NCBI GenBank assembly: GCA_039519185.1
Contig: CM076851.1
Location: 95,105,531-95,169,530, forward strand
DNA length: 64,000 nt
Reading direction: 5' to 3'
Origin: Astragalus membranaceus
Taxonomy: Eukaryota; Streptophyta; Magnoliopsida; Fabales; Fabaceae
In this document: positions 1 to 11,339 of the stretch, piece by piece
How positions within the stretch are numbered: the first letter of the stretch is position 1
Layout of the letters: every line of letters starts with the position of its first letter
The notes under the pieces: generated by a model
Told to the model about the DNA's origin: nothing
The model's database searches: none
Seen by the model: only the letters and a program-made list of their open reading frames with translations
Program-made: the position numbers and the translations under genes

Positions 1-1790
1 AGAGCCATTCTCTACTTTTTCTTGAATGCTAAGGGAGAGATTTTCCATACACAAGACAAAAAGATAGGGGGATAGTGGATCACCTTGTCGTAAACCTCTG
101 AAGGGCTTGAAGTAGTCGGTCTTAGCACCGTTCCACAACACCGAAAGATGGCTAGATTGCACACAACTCATGATGAGGGAAACTGTTTCCACGGGGAAGT
201 CGAATTCTTGAAGCGCGAACTCTAAAAATTCCCAATTGAGCCGGTCATAGGCTTTCTCGAGGTCGATTTTGAAAGAAATGGTCCCTTTCTTGGCACGAGA
301 CATGTGCATGTAATGAACCACTTCATGGGCTATAATGGCATTGTCAGTGGTCCCTCTCTCGGGGATAAAGCTACTCTGAAGTGGGCAAACAAGATCGTCA
401 AGGAAAGGCCTCAAGCGGTTAACCAGCACTTTCGTCACTAATTTGAAGATAACATTACACAAACTAATCGGCCTGAAGCTCTTGAGTCTCTGAGGTTTGG
501 CTTCTTTGGGGATGAGCACAAGTAAGGTCTCTACAATAGATTCATTTATGCTACCTGAAGCAAAAGCTGATCTCACAAGATGCCAAACATCATCACAAAT
601 TTTCTCCCAAAAGTGTTTGAAGAAGATAGGTTGGAAGCCATCAGGGCATGGGCCTTGTAGAAATTCATGCTGAAAACCGCCCTTCTCACCTCCTCTTTGA
701 GGACCGTATTTGTGAGGGAAGTCCTGCCAAAATCACTCAAAGAAGGAATGTTAGGGAGTGGGGATCTTTGGAAGAATCTACCTCAAAAAGATTTTGGAAG
801 TAATTAATGGCCTCTGTCTGGAGAATGGCATCATCAGTACTCCATTGCCTATTCTTGATGAACAGACCTTGAATTTTATTTCTCTTTCCCCGTACCACTG
901 TCTGAGTATGGAAGAAGCGGGTGTTTCGGTCGCCCATCGTGACCCACTTCTCTCTAGACTTCTGGTACCAAAGAATTTCCTCTTGCGGACATCATTGTAT
1001 TGTTTGTGGAGAGAGGCTTCAGTTAGTGCCAAATGAGTCGAGTCAACATATTCTAGCTTAGCCTGAACTTGATTCAACTGCTTCTCTAGATAAGTTTTTC
1101 TCCTGGTAATGTCGACGAAAACATCACTACTGAAGGCTGAGGCAACCAACCTAACGTGATGGAGGCTCACAGGAACCACATGTTCTCCTTTGTCCCAGGC
1201 TTTATGGACCACTTCGGAAAAGTCATTGTGAAGTAACCAGGCAGCTTGAAAGTGAAAAGGTCTCGCATGCTTAGGAGGAATGAAACTCGTGCCTCTGAGA
1301 AGAAAGGGGGCGGTGGTCTGAGTAGTGAAAAGTAAAGTTTTCCACATAGGCATCAGGGAAAAGGGTACGCCAAGCACAATCCCCAAGGGCCCTGTCCAGT
1401 CTTTTGGTAACTTTCAAAACACCCATTTCCTTGCGAACCCAAGTAAAATTTCCACCTGTGGCTCCAAGGTCAATAAGGTTATAATTCTCAATCATCTGAG
1501 CAAAATTGTCTGCTTGTCGTGCAGGGAAGACCCCACCTTTTACCTCTGATGGGAGTAGCACTTCATTAAAGTCTCCTAGAAGCAACCACGGCAAGTAATC
1601 GCAGGACGGAGGTCCTCAAGGTAAGACCATACGTGTATCATGTTCACTAGTTGGGGACTCGCATACACAGCTGAACACAACCACTTAACATTAGCATAGT
1701 TGATACAGATTGTAACTGCTTGGGAGTATTCATCCACCACTGAGATGTCATAGTCACAACCTCTGCTCTTCAATATCCAAACAGTATAGA
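1..1790 (-). mobile_element. LINE (L1-type) retrotransposon, endonuclease and RT part, 5'-truncated
   Basis: Read on the minus strand, this is the middle of a plant non-LTR retrotransposon. From about 1790 down to 1270 it encodes an APE-type endonuclease, with LLLGDFNEVL near 1585 and SDHRPL near 1300. A linker with DRNTRFFH follows near 930. From about 640 to the window edge comes reverse transcriptase, with LIPKEAKPQ, RPISLCNV, FKIDLEKAYDRLNWEF and GLRQGDPLSPYLFVL. The YADD box would lie beyond base 1. The reading frame is broken near 1300-1390 and near 660, so no intact ORF2 remains. The 5' end is lost at about 1790, as expected for incomplete target-primed reverse transcription. The element would copy its own RNA in the nucleus, but this copy is dead. 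Confidence in the class is high; the exact 5' boundary is uncertain. Confidence 0.88.
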
Positions 1791-2027
1791 ATAAGTCACA
1801 GGATTAAGTTATCATATCCTGCTGACTCAACAAACACTGGACTGACACAGAATATGATAGCCTTATCATATCCTGTCTCTTTATCCTGACCACCAAACGG
1901 GTCCTTAGGGATTAAATTGCCATCGAACTAAACTTTCGGCGGCTAAATTGCCCATTCACTAAATGACCCCCACAAAGCAAGTATCAAATATGTATCCTCA
2001 CACACCTTTGGAGATGTCCTAACAAAT

Positions 2028-2229
2028 GAACTGTACTTTTTGTCAAAAAAAAAAACACGCATTATATGTTACATGTCAAACCTGATCGTAGTCAGTTTCA
2101 TTTATTTCTTGAATGATTAAATGTTTTTGAACTGTACTTTTTGTCAAAAAAAAACATGCATTATATGTTACATGTCAAACCTAATCGTAGTCGGTTTCAT
2201 TTATTTCTTGAATGAGTAAATGTTTTTTA
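2028..2229. repeat. Tandem duplication, two copies of a 101-bp unit
   Basis: Positions 2028-2128 and 2129-2229 are near-identical direct copies. Both start GAACTGTACTTTTTGTC, run through an A-tract and end in AAATGTTTTT. They differ at only a few bases. No coding content is visible. The flanks (1791-2027 and 2230-2880) hold no gene that I can recognise. Confidence 0.85.
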
Positions 2230-2889
2230 GGCTTAAATATGATTCACATCCTTGCAAATAGTGGGTCACTCGAATATAATCCCTATAAGAAAATGTCAAT
2301 AACTCTGCAAATATCATTTTTTCCGTTTTGATCCTTCTGTTAGCTTCTTTGTTTGGTAGAAGCTGATATGGCAAACTTTATGCTCATTAACTTTTCCACA
2401 TCATATTTTCATTTCCATTTATTTAAAAAAGCTGAGTTGGATTAACAAGACAACTCCCAACTTAAAATTATGATCCATATCCTTTTCTCTTCTTCATTCT
2501 TCTTGGTAGCCTAGTGGTTCCTCTTCCAAGCTGCTCACCTTCACACCCCTCTTAATCATCCCAAGTAGAACAACCTTTGCTTACACCCCTTTTCCGTGAA
2601 GAAGCTTTATTTAAGGCTTTTCTATCAGAGTGCATCTGGTCAGTGTTCGAGATGAAGTGTCTAGTCCCTCAAGCATCTGTTTAGTTCAAGTACAAGTATT
2701 TCAAGCTTTTGTTTTCCTACTTGTATGAAGTTTTTCACAAAGATACCAGAGAACATTAAATGGATTATTTAATGATATCTATAGTTTTTATTTTGTACGA
2801 GGTATCAAGGAATAAAAGGATATGATAAAGAGAATAATGCTGAAAACGACAAGAAAGATATTGTTAGGTTTGGAATGCTCTGATAGTAC

Positions 2890-3620
2890 ACAATCAATGG
2901 TTGTTGAAGTGTACGGGTAAAGCAAATTTTCGGCGTGATTAAGTGTATGATCTGATTGCATTTATTGCGTTGCCTCCTATGAAAAACCCTAATCTCAGCA
3001 GATAGATTTCTATCTCCGGATGTGCATCAACAACTATAATTTCCAGTTCTCTATAAAAGGTGTTCACCTCCTCTTGAATAGGTGCATCAACGATTCTATC
3101 TTATTCAAGCATTCAAGAAATATCAAATGCAAACAAATTTTTACATTCACAGTGTGATTAACTTTGAAGCTCAAGCATTCTGAAGCTATGAGAAACTAGA
3201 AATATTTTCTAATCTTTCTAAAATGATTTCATTGTAAATCTCTCTGTTGAGAGTATATTTTATCTTTATACAAACTCTTATTTTGTATATCAACCAGCAG
3301 TGACATTTTCTTAGAGGCTTGAGGTCAAATCGTTTTAAAGAAATTCTAATGGAGAGTGTAGCCAAGTTGGCAGATAAACTCTTGAGGTTATAAAGAAGAA
3401 ATTTATAATGAAAATCCTTCAAAGTTTTGAAGGGACTAAACTAGCTCTATCGGGTGGTAGTGAACCATAATAAATCACTTATGTCATTTACTTGCTTTCA
3501 TTTACCTTTGCATTATAAACTGTTTACAAAAAAAAAATTGAAAACAAAGTTTTAGAAAAGCTTTTGTGAAAAACTCTATTAACCCCACCCCCTCTAATGT
3601 TTTTCTACTTTCACTTTTCT
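2890..3620 (+). mobile_element. Probable Copia-type LTR relic
   Basis: The stretch carries a TATA-like CTCTATAAAAGG near 3050. It ends in a pyrimidine-rich AACCCCACCCCCTCTAATG near 3590, which resembles the 3' end of plant Copia LTRs. No partner LTR, primer site or polyprotein is visible here, so this is a weak call and the boundaries are approximate. It could equally be unrelated non-coding DNA. Confidence 0.3.
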
Positions 3621-3762
3621 CATAGAGAAACTATTAGAAGACCAACACGAAAAAATTGATATTTACAAGAAGTTATAGGCTAAAATAAAGTTTGTAGGAA
3701 CTAAATTTGAATTACGACCTATCTATTATGACGGAAAAGTTTCTTCAATGGCACATGGATGT

Positions 3763-3911
3763 CCATTTCTCAAAAGAAATAGATGGTCCATTACCTAAGT
3801 TTTGAGTGCGTAAAATATTTCCTAATATATATTTTTTGTTTTAGGAATATATGTATTTATTTATACACCTAAAACTTAGGTAATGGACCATCCATTTCTT
3901 TTGAGAAATGG
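3763..3911. mobile_element. Small hairpin MITE
   Basis: Arms of about 41 bp at 3763-3803 (starting CCATTTCTCAAAAGAAAT) and 3871-3911 (ending CTTTTGAGAAATGG) are near-perfect inverted repeats around a 67-bp AT-rich loop. There is no coding capacity. The size and structure fit a stem-loop MITE. A target-site duplication could not be assigned. Confidence 0.7.
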
Positions 3912-4074
3912 AGAGGATCCCAACCCTGGGACATTTTAACTTTCATATTAAAAAACTTTTATAAAAATAAAATTCAAATGCCAAGAACATTCTTCTATGT
4001 ATTCTTCAACACATTACGAAGGTTTTATAATTTAAAAATTAAATCAATAATCACATCAATTTTTTTATAGGCAA

Positions 4075-4240
4075 GTGTTAGTGGTTAGTGATTCATTAAG
4101 GGTGGAAGAGATCCCCACATTGGGACGGAGCAGTGTTAAAACTCTGAATCAGCTGTCCTGCCCCCTCAAGGCACCTACAATTCAGCGAGAGGATTAGTCA
4201 CTACAGTCGGCGGTGGATACCCTGGGTAAAACCAAAAAAG
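4075..4240 (+). mobile_element. Degenerate SINE-like fragment
   Basis: The 3' half (ATTAGTCACTACAGTCGGCG, then GGATACCCTGGGTAAAACC and an A-run) resembles the tail of the better-preserved SINE at 26895-27080. The Pol III A and B boxes are not recognisable here. It is probably an old, mutated copy of the same family. Confidence 0.4.
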
Positions 4241-5571
4241 TTAAAGGGTGGAAGAATGTTAGTTTTCAAGATTTGAACATTGAACCTCTTTCTTAAAATT
4301 CCTTCATATCTCTTAGCTCACAAACTGAACTACTTTCCCATTATCTTGTAAATTATTAATTCTTTTTAAAGTTTTATAGAAATAAATCAATTACAAAGAG
4401 TATTAATTCTTTTTTAACTTATATAGAAATAAACCAATTATAAAGAGTATTGTGTCATTGACGTTTCTAAAATTCAAAATTCATAACACCCTAGATAGGC
4501 ATGGTTAGAGAATGCCAGTCGCGACAAATACCAATCAACCGACATTATACACCAGATATGGGAAATATATCATCACCCCACTCGAAATGCATTCAGAAAG
4601 AAAAACATTTCATACAAACAAAAATCCTATCACTATTGGCAATGCCTCAAAACTCGTAGAAACATCACCTCTGATAAAAAATCAACATAGAAAACTAATT
4701 TGCATTAGGTTCTTGGGGTCATCAACCAAATAAATATCTGAAAATATACATCCACGCTGAAGTGCCACACTGTGCCATCAAATAAGTAGGATGATATAAA
4801 ATCTGATAGTCACAAAATAGACATCAAATAAAACTCCAAAAGTATAAAAAATGACATTTAAATGATTCATCAAGAATCAAGAATATATATTAATCTAATT
4901 GCCAATTTGTATCAACACGAGAGAGCCACTTAGGAAAAAGCTATCTTCTTAGCCTCCTGTGTTAAACAACTTAAATGCTCACAGGAAACAACACTGCATT
5001 CCTCCAGCAGCTTGTAAGTTGTAAGCAATCTACATAGTACACACTGCTTTCTTTCTTAAGAAGCTTGGAAATCATGATTACTTTCTTAGTATAGAGGTCA
5101 AAGCTCAACCAGCTGGCTCTTTAATCCTCACTCGAGGCAAGTAACTCATAGACCTACAAGCCAAGACCAACTTATAGGATGCTAAGCCCTTTCCCTCTAC
5201 TATGGTGCTGGAACATAATTGTCCAAGGAAGGCTCACCACCTATGTTAGATCCCACTCTCTACAATCACAAGACCTGGCATTTGTTTCTCTATGAACAGA
5301 GTGTGCCAGTTCTTGTCTAACCCTCTGGAAGCTCACTAGACAATATTGAAAAGAATCTTGAGATACCTCAAAGGCATCCTAGGGAACTATATCTTAACAA
5401 GTCAGCACCTCTCTTATGGCACTTTATGCATACTGTGATGGCTAAAACAGTAACCAGTTAGGGATCCTAGGGACTATATCTTAGGGATCCAAGGGACTAT
5501 ATCTTAACCAGTCAAGGTGCTAATCTCATCTATTGGTGGCTAAAAAAGTAACCAGTCATATTGAAATCCAG

Positions 5572-5838
5572 CATAGAGGCTGAATACCGCAATTTGGCTC
5601 TTGCCACCTCAGAATTTAGTTTCTACCTTGGAATTTAGTTTCTGCTCACTGAGCTGGGTGTAACATTCACCGGAACCAAACATATGGGATGGACTTATTT
5701 TTCTTTGGAGAAAAGGATCTGCAGAAGCAGTTACATGCTACCCATGTGCCTAGCATTGCTCGGTGTGCTGACATCATGATGAAAGCTTTGTCCCCTCCTA
5801 AGTTTGAGGAATTCAGGGTCAAACTCAAAGTATGATGC
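5572..5838 (+). pseudogene. Copia polyprotein, RNase H C-terminal fragment
   Basis: Broken plus-strand reading gives SIEAEYRNLALATSE, then LLTELGVTFTGTKHMG, and then in a shifted frame QLHATHVPSIARCADIMMKAL and PPKFEEFRVKLKV. This order matches the end of plant Ty1/Copia polyproteins, where the RNase H domain closes with a KPLS..F..LR.KL-type motif. Frameshifts and an internal duplication of the phrase for FYLGI/FSFC near 5610-5645 make it non-functional. The fragment is followed by the LTR-like sequence at 5862, as expected for a 3' end. Confidence 0.65.
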
Positions 5839-5861
5839 TGCCACTCCAACTTGTTGAGTTT

Positions 5862-6283
5862 GCAGGGGTGTATTAAGGGAGTCATAAATACTCTAGCTCG
5901 TAAGAACTCACCTACACCTAGCTGTATGAGATCATTCCCCATAACCCTCTGGTTAAATACTTTTAACTGTTAGTAGCAGAACCAACTCATTGTTCTAACA
6001 AAATTATTGAGAAGAATATCCTTTCATCTTCTCTAATTCTCTCTAGTCACCAATCTAGAGCTAGAGAGAATCAGAGAAGATGAAATGATATTCTTTTCAT
6101 TGAGTATGTTAGAATGATTAGTTGGTTCTGTTACAATCAGTCACAAAGAATCGAAAGTGTTGATAGTGATCTTACTAAGAGACCAAGTCAGTTAGTTAAT
6201 TACAAAGGGTTATGGGGAATTATCTCCTACAGCTAGGTGTAGGTGAGCTCTTACAAGCTCAGGTGTCTATGACCCCCTTAATA
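5862..6283. repeat. Inverted pair of Copia LTR fragments (large imperfect palindrome)
   Basis: The left arm runs from about 5862 to 6047 and the right arm from about 6055 to 6283. They pair as reverse complements. CACCTACACCTAGCTGTATG (5906) mirrors TACAGCTAGGTGTAGGTG (6229), and AGCAGAACCAACTC (5975) mirrors the GTTGGTTCTGTTAC end near 6134. The left arm directly follows the Copia RNase H relic, so it is probably the start of the 3' LTR. The right arm is a second, inverted copy. The arms differ by several substitutions and small indels. Confidence 0.7.
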
Positions 6284-7337
6284 TTCATCAAAAGGATATA
6301 TTAATCGAAATGCTAATCTGTATCAACATGGAAGTGCAACTTACTCAGGGAAAAGGTAGGAAAATAAACACACACACACATCATAACTTGGTTGGACCAA
6401 GTTCTATTCTTCCTAAATCTGCATCATATCCAAGAACAGTGCACTCTGAAAGCCATGCCACATCAACTCATAGCGCAGATCAATATTTCTTGAAATGAAA
6501 CCCATGCTGCTAATAAAAACTAAATACATATTGATGAATAATGTAGATCGTATCACTGTAGAACTCATGCAACACAATAGAGACCAATGGCCATGGATCT
6601 TGGGTTTTTGCTTGTAACAAATAAATAATCTTATATTTGTCATTCAAATAAGCCACCACACCTCTCAGTCGGAGATATACAGCTTTTCAAGTAAAAAGGT
6701 AGAGATACAGCTGGCTTTTCACTGACGACATCAATTAGTCCATGTAATCTTTCTTCATATAAAATGGATACCCTTCAGGCATGATTCCTTTATGATGATG
6801 GAAAATCATGAATGCATTGATTTGAGCTCCTTTTCCTTTCCTCCTTCTGCCATCGACAAACCTGCTAACTCATTGTTCAACCAGAGAGCTTCTATTTATG
6901 CTATATTAGAGCTAAAAGTAAAAACTGAATACACAAAGTCACCAATTTGCAACAATAAAACAAACAGGGTTATCAAGGCACCAAAACGATAATAAAGTTA
7001 CTGTATTGATATACTCTACCATATGGGTCCTCACTAATTGCTGCTGGACATAAAAAAATACATATTAATCAAAAGGCACATTTAGAACATAAGTGAGGCA
7101 ATGCAATCACATCTGTGTAAATAACGGCTTTAAGTTGAAAAGGAAGTTTCAATAGAGTTATATTTGATGAAATTTGAGTGCTAACAATCCCAACAAAGGA
7201 ATTTATTAGTAACTTCTTCACTAATATCCGAGTGAAAAATAAATTGTACATTCTATAATATCATCACACGCAGTTTAGCTCTGCATCTACTCTAAAGGCA
7301 AGACAATAATAAAATTAGACCTTGTTTCAAATTCATC
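6284..7337. other. Intergenic region and DnaJ 3' flank
   Basis: No gene or clear transposon is visible. The part nearest 7337 should contain the 3'UTR of the minus-strand DnaJ gene. A minus-strand AATAAA, the plus-strand TTTATT near 7201, lies about 135 bases downstream of the stop codon and is a candidate poly(A) signal. Confidence 0.4.
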
Positions 7338-8414
7338 TCATTTCACCAAATCAAACTTCCGAAGCATATCACAGTGTGGTGTTTCCCTGATATATCCCCA
7401 CTGGCGGCGCTGCAACTCAAACTGACAGTTCTGGCGAAGAATACCGAAGTACTCCCTCTCAACCCTATCCTCAATTGTGGCACGCTCATGGCTATCCAGA
7501 GGATATTCCTGAGTAAATTTTGTTGCGGACTTAACATAATAATTAACACCCTTGGGTGTAGTAAGCCTATGTTCATAAGGATGGCTCTGTGAAAGACTAT
7601 AGATCGGATCCGACGAAGGCAAAAAGTTTATAAGCAAAATAAGAAGCACCGGAAGCAATTGAATCAAAGCGCGGACATTGAATCCACCAGAGCCCTGATC
7701 AGCCGCCGGCTGCCTGTGATTCATCCCATGTCCAAAACTGAACCCACCAAAATTGGCAGCAGGAGCCATTCCTCCAAAGAAGAAATTCCTAAATATTTCC
7801 TCTGCATCAATATCAGCCTCATAGTAACCATTAAAACCCCTTGCAGCAGCCGGCCTCGCCGCGGCACGCCTCTCATAAACAGATTCATCTTCTCCAGAAA
7901 GGTCATACTTCCTCTTACTCTCCTCATTGCTGAGACATTGAAACGCCTTTGAAACCGCCTTAAACGCTTCCTCAGCACCCGGAGCTGGGTTCTTATCCGG
8001 ATGAACCTTCAAAGAGAGCTTCCTGTATGATTTCCTCACATCATCTACAGTGCAACTCTTCTCCAACCCTAAAATTTCATAATAGTTCTTCTTCCTCTTA
8101 ATTTCCCTTATAATTGAAATTTGTTCCTCAGTGTAAGTTGTGGATGATGATGAGGCTGATGAAGGTCCCGGTCCTGGACCCGAAGGCCTGCGGCGGAGGG
8201 AAGGTTTATCAGAGGGCTTTGGTGGATCGGCAGCAGCAGGGGAATGATCCCCTGCATCGCTATCTATCGTGGACAACAGATCGTCAATTGGCAGAGTGGG
8301 GTCGAGACGGCGAGCTTTAGAAAGAAACTTCAAAGCACGGTTGCGATCACCGTTTTCTAACGCTTCTTTACCGATTCTCAAACATTTCAACGCGTCGTCT
8401 TTGTTCCCATCCAT
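7338..8414 (-). CDS. DnaJ/HSP40 co-chaperone, DNAJB12/14-like, membrane-anchored with DUF1977
   Basis: A complete 358-residue single-exon coding region. Residues 1-45 form a helical, TPR-like N-terminus. Residues 60-92 are a Pro/Ser-rich linker. The J domain spans about 110-172, with the catalytic HPD triad at 138-140 (KVHPDKNPAPGAEEAF). A Gly/Phe-rich stretch follows (about 190-245). One strongly hydrophobic segment lies at about 247-266 (RALIQLLPVLLILLINFLP), followed by a DUF1977-type C-terminus ending CDMLRKFDLVK. J proteins stimulate Hsp70 ATPase through HPD. Relatives with this architecture sit in the ER membrane with the J domain facing the cytosol, and act in folding or quality control; that role is inferred here from family membership. 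Length and order match the family. The ATG at 8412-8414 is chosen because the conserved N-terminus starts there, and a good 3' splice site lies just upstream. It is the clearest intact host gene in the window. Confidence 0.95.
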   Translation of the reverse strand: MDGNKDDALKCLRIGKEALENGDRNRALKFLSKARRLDPTLPIDDLLSTIDSDAGDHSPAAADPPKPSDKPSLRRRPSGPGPGPSSASSSSTTYTEEQISIIREIKRKKNYYEILGLEKSCTVDDVRKSYRKLSLKVHPDKNPAPGAEEAFKAVSKAFQCLSNEESKRKYDLSGEDESVYERRAAARPAAARGFNGYYEADIDAEEIFRNFFFGGMAPAANFGGFSFGHGMNHRQPAADQGSGGFNVRALIQLLPVLLILLINFLPSSDPIYSLSQSHPYEHRLTTPKGVNYYVKSATKFTQEYPLDSHERATIEDRVEREYFGILRQNCQFELQRRQWGYIRETPHCDMLRKFDLVK

Positions 8415-8441
8415 TTTGCAATAACGGAATATCCAAAGGAT

Positions 8442-8606
8442 CTGTTAAGAAAAGGGGATTCAACTATTCACCAAATTTACAAGAGAACGAGATTCGATTG
8501 GAAAAGTAAATCGATGAAAAATTGATTTATAGGGAAACTATAAAAACTACGAATTGAAGGCGGAAATGGAAGAGAATCGTTAGATCGAGCGAGGAATTGA
8601 ACTTAC
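8442..8606 (-). other. Predicted 5'UTR intron of the DnaJ gene
   Basis: On the minus strand a donor CT|GTAAGTTC at 8607/8606 and an acceptor CCCCTTTTCTTAACAG at 8442, with a T-rich tract before it, delimit a 165-bp intron. It ends 27 bp upstream of the ATG. The splice signals are strong by eye, but usage needs transcript evidence. Exon 1 would lie at and above 8607. Confidence 0.6.
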
Positions 8607-8784
8607 AGATGGACACAGAAGACGAGGTTGGAATAATCGGTCAGAGAATGAATGATAGAAATTGTTCTTCAGTGGTTATCGGTGCCCCACCACGATTGGG
8701 AAAAAGATCTTTTTCTCTTCTCCGGAAAGCTCCTCTTCCTTGTATTCTTGTTTTATCGTCTAGTCTCGTCTTTAAATGCTTATT

Positions 8785-9500
8785 TTTTTTCATCAATTTT
8801 TTTTTGCTTTTTTTTCCTTATATAAGCAAAAATTTCATTAACAAAGCACTAAGCACTAGGGGTGCTCGAACTCAAACTATAGAAGCGATTACAAATTGTT
8901 TAGGCACTGAAGATGGTTTAACGCCCAAGACATAGCGGACAAATTATAGTTACAACCTAATCTATAAATAAACCAACTCCACGTTAAAAACTTAATACGA
9001 GAAAAAATGAAATCCAAATTAGGCTCATCGTTCTTGAAAATGATACAATTCTGCGACGTCCAAATGCACCAGCAAGTAGTTAAACAAATCAGATGCTTAG
9101 TCCTCTTTGACTTTTTCCCTTTACAAAGCACGCCATACCTGCAAAAGAGATCAACCAAACTCAGCGAACCAACAATAGACACACCCAGCCAAGTTCCCAC
9201 ACGCCTCCAAACCTCCGTGGCGAAACTACAGCTCATAAATAAGTGATTAATATCTTCACTATGTTGATTACAAAAAGGGCACATCGTCTCAGCCTCCGAA
9301 TGAATGACATTTCTATGGAAAAGCTGGGCACGAGTGGGGAGCGAGTCACATAACAAAAGCGAACCAAATATTGAGACTTTAGATGGCACAATCGTTTCCC
9401 AAAACTCAGCAGAAACACACAGAGCATGCTGCTGCCAACATCCAACCCGAATCGATGCCAATGTCCAAGACCAAGAATCACGCCTGTCCACAATCGGTCC
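8785..9500 (-). mobile_element. LINE 3' fragment with zf-RVT domain
   Basis: The minus strand from about 9491 to 8889 encodes the C-terminal zinc-binding domain found after RT in plant LINEs: FWETIVPSKVSIFGSLL, LPTRAQLFHRNV, then CPFCNQHSEDINHLFMSC and VWRRVGTWLGV. The 3' end is an A-rich tail at about 8785-8825 on the minus strand (TTTTTGCTTATATAAGG followed by A-runs). The element is 5'-truncated at about 9500. Its tail ends only about 175 bp above the predicted first exon of the DnaJ gene. Confidence 0.8.
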
Positions 9501-9539
9501 AACATGTTTTTTTTGTTAAATATGTTCTTTTTTGACAAG

Positions 9540-10052
9540 AGTTAAATATGTATTTAATCTTTATAAATTTTACAATTTTGTCTTTAATCCCTATAAATTT
9601 TTTATCATATTTAGTCCTCACAATATATGTTTTTAGCAGTTTTAGTCCTTATAAAATGTTAACTCACGTATATCTTTCAAATTTTGAATGAGGTATTGTA
9701 GATACACTCTATGTGTTATGATAGAGGTCTATAAAAAAATAAGCTCAAAATTCGATTTCTAACTCCATATTTCCATTATTTTGTTTTCTTCAATTTTTTG
9801 GTGCTTAAAAAACTCATTTAATTAATCCCCTGTTAAAAAATTTCAGGTTTTTGTGTAAGAGATATTTATAATGTTCTTAACACACATGCAAAACATCATT
9901 GAAAAAATTAAAGGGTATACATGAGTTAACATTTTATAGGGACTAAAACTGCTAACCAAAAATATTGTGAGGTCTAAAACTCAGCGAAAATTTTTATAGA
10001 GACTAAAAACAAAATTGTGAAATTTTATAGGGCTTAAAAATATATTTAACAC
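9540..10052. mobile_element. Legume-type MITE with long terminal inverted repeats
   Basis: The left arm starts AGTTAAATATGTATTTAATC at 9540 and continues through ACAATTTTGTCTTTAATCCC and TTTTAGTCCTTATAAAATG. It is mirrored by the right arm (GTTAACATTTTATAGGGAC at 9926, ending AAATATATTTAACACT near 10052). The arms are about 130 bp long and imperfect. The core is AT-rich with no ORF. The phrase pattern around GGGACTAAAA is typical of abundant legume MITEs. Confidence 0.75.
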
Positions 10053-10077
10053 TTTTTTAAGTTTAAGGGGGACGGAG

Positions 10078-10102
10078 GGAGAGAGAGAGAGAGAGAGAGA
10101 GG

Positions 10103-10178
<76 letters not shown>
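10078..10178. repeat. (GA)n microsatellite
   Basis: About 100 bp of GA dinucleotides with a few GGGA interruptions. It produces a spurious SLSLSL reading on the minus strand. Confidence 0.97.
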
Positions 10179-10182
<4 letters not shown>

Positions 10183-10333
10183 TAGGGACCAATTTGGAAT
10201 TTTTGAAAAATTATTTTCTTTGAAGAAAATAATTGTGCAAAAAACAATATTTTTTTAAAGAACATTTTTAGCAAGAATGGAATTTCAAATTCTTCACTTT
10301 TAGGTGTGTTCAATACCTTTCCCCGCTTCAAGC

Positions 10334-10702
10334 GATGCCGAGTTGAGAAGTCGGTAGGTGGTTGTGCTTAGATCGTCTACTCCTGCTCTGAGTTGGAGGG
10401 GGTTGGTACCTGCAAACACTCAGATGCCATGCAAAGTCAGCAATCAGAAGTCTGTGTGAGGTCCAAATGAGAGATGTGTACCTGATCCAGTTAGTTGGAT
10501 CTGTATTTATACGCGACAGGTATGATGCCTTGGTCAGCTTCAGTGTGAGAGTTGGGTGGTGCGCAGTGCGCTGTCGGATTTGGGAGGCCAATCTTGCCCG
10601 TTGACTAGCTTTCGCATCAAGATTGCCTCGCGCGTGCTCTTAGCAGCGTTGTTGGGTCGTTAATGGGCCTTAAATGGACTGGACTTGGCCCAGTCCGGAA
10701 CA
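10334..10702 (-). mobile_element. Tat-lineage Gypsy element A, 3' LTR (minus orientation)
   Basis: Read on the minus strand the LTR starts TGTTCCGGACTGGGCC at 10702. It carries a TATA (GTATAAATACAG near 10510) and the block CATCTGAGTGTTTGCAGGTAC near 10425. The LTR of element B at 16789-17162 shares this start, TATA and block. A polypurine tract (minus-strand TTGGGGGGAAAC) abuts the inner edge at 10703-10714, which identifies this as a 3' LTR. The outer end near 10334 is chosen at a CA dinucleotide and is less certain. Its length of about 369 bp matches the 374 bp of LTR B. Confidence 0.75.
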
Positions 10703-11084
10703 GTTTCCCCCCAAGTTGGTTGTTCCTGCAAGGACGACCTCGGCTTGAATTCCTTGAATCGCCTAGATCTTAAGGTCGGCCTACGACTATCTAACCCAGT
10801 CACAGTTCCTCCGAAGGCGACAGAATACTAGGTCGTGTTAGCGAGTTGCCCCCGAGTCGATCTCGGCAGGCTTTGCCAGCACATGGTGGTAACGTCGGCC
10901 ACCTTGCCACGAAGTCAGACTCGGTCGATGTTTGAGTCCTCGCAGCGGCCCTGGTAACTGCGCTGATTGATTTGATGCGACACTTGAGTGTTTCGAGGCA
11001 CCCCTTCAATAATTATTGCCTCATTTTTTGTCATGTCATAAATGGATGTGACAGTTTGGATTCGGCCCACAGACACCTCCAAGC

Positions 11085-11096
11085 CTACTATAAATA
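11085..11096 (+). promoter_or_regulatory. TATA box candidate for the element A antisense ORF
   Basis: CTATAAATATGG lies on the plus strand about 380 bp inside the element from the LTR edge, upstream of the plus-strand ORF and oriented away from the minus-oriented LTR. It would allow independent transcription of the antisense ORF. This is inferred from sequence only. Confidence 0.45.
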
Positions 11097-11339
11097 TGGG
11101 GAAGGTATCTTCATTCGTAACTTAGAATTTTCCTAAGAAATCGCTCTGACTCCGAGTTTAAAGTTCTGTTAAACCGACGTTGAATTTGAGGCGACCGCCG
11201 TTGATGCTCCACCATGATTTCAAGCTTCCGGTTAATGCCCTCAGCTTGGGTTTGTCCGAGATCATCTCTACCTTCATCTAAGACTGCATTTTTCCAGGTG
11301 CGGCTCTTTTTGTCCTCTTAATTTCTTTATTTTCTTTAG

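Noticed and set aside
8816..8826. TATATAA as the DnaJ core promoter
   Set aside because: It lies in the A-rich tail typical of LINE 3' ends and over 200 bp above the predicted exon; possible only if the LINE was co-opted.
9981..10331. 116-residue minus-strand ORF with poly-Ser/Leu
   Set aside because: It is a translation of the (GA)n microsatellite and MITE arm.
11297..11338. A 42-bp intron in the element A antisense ORF
   Set aside because: GT...AG ends exist, but the length is below what plant introns usually allow.
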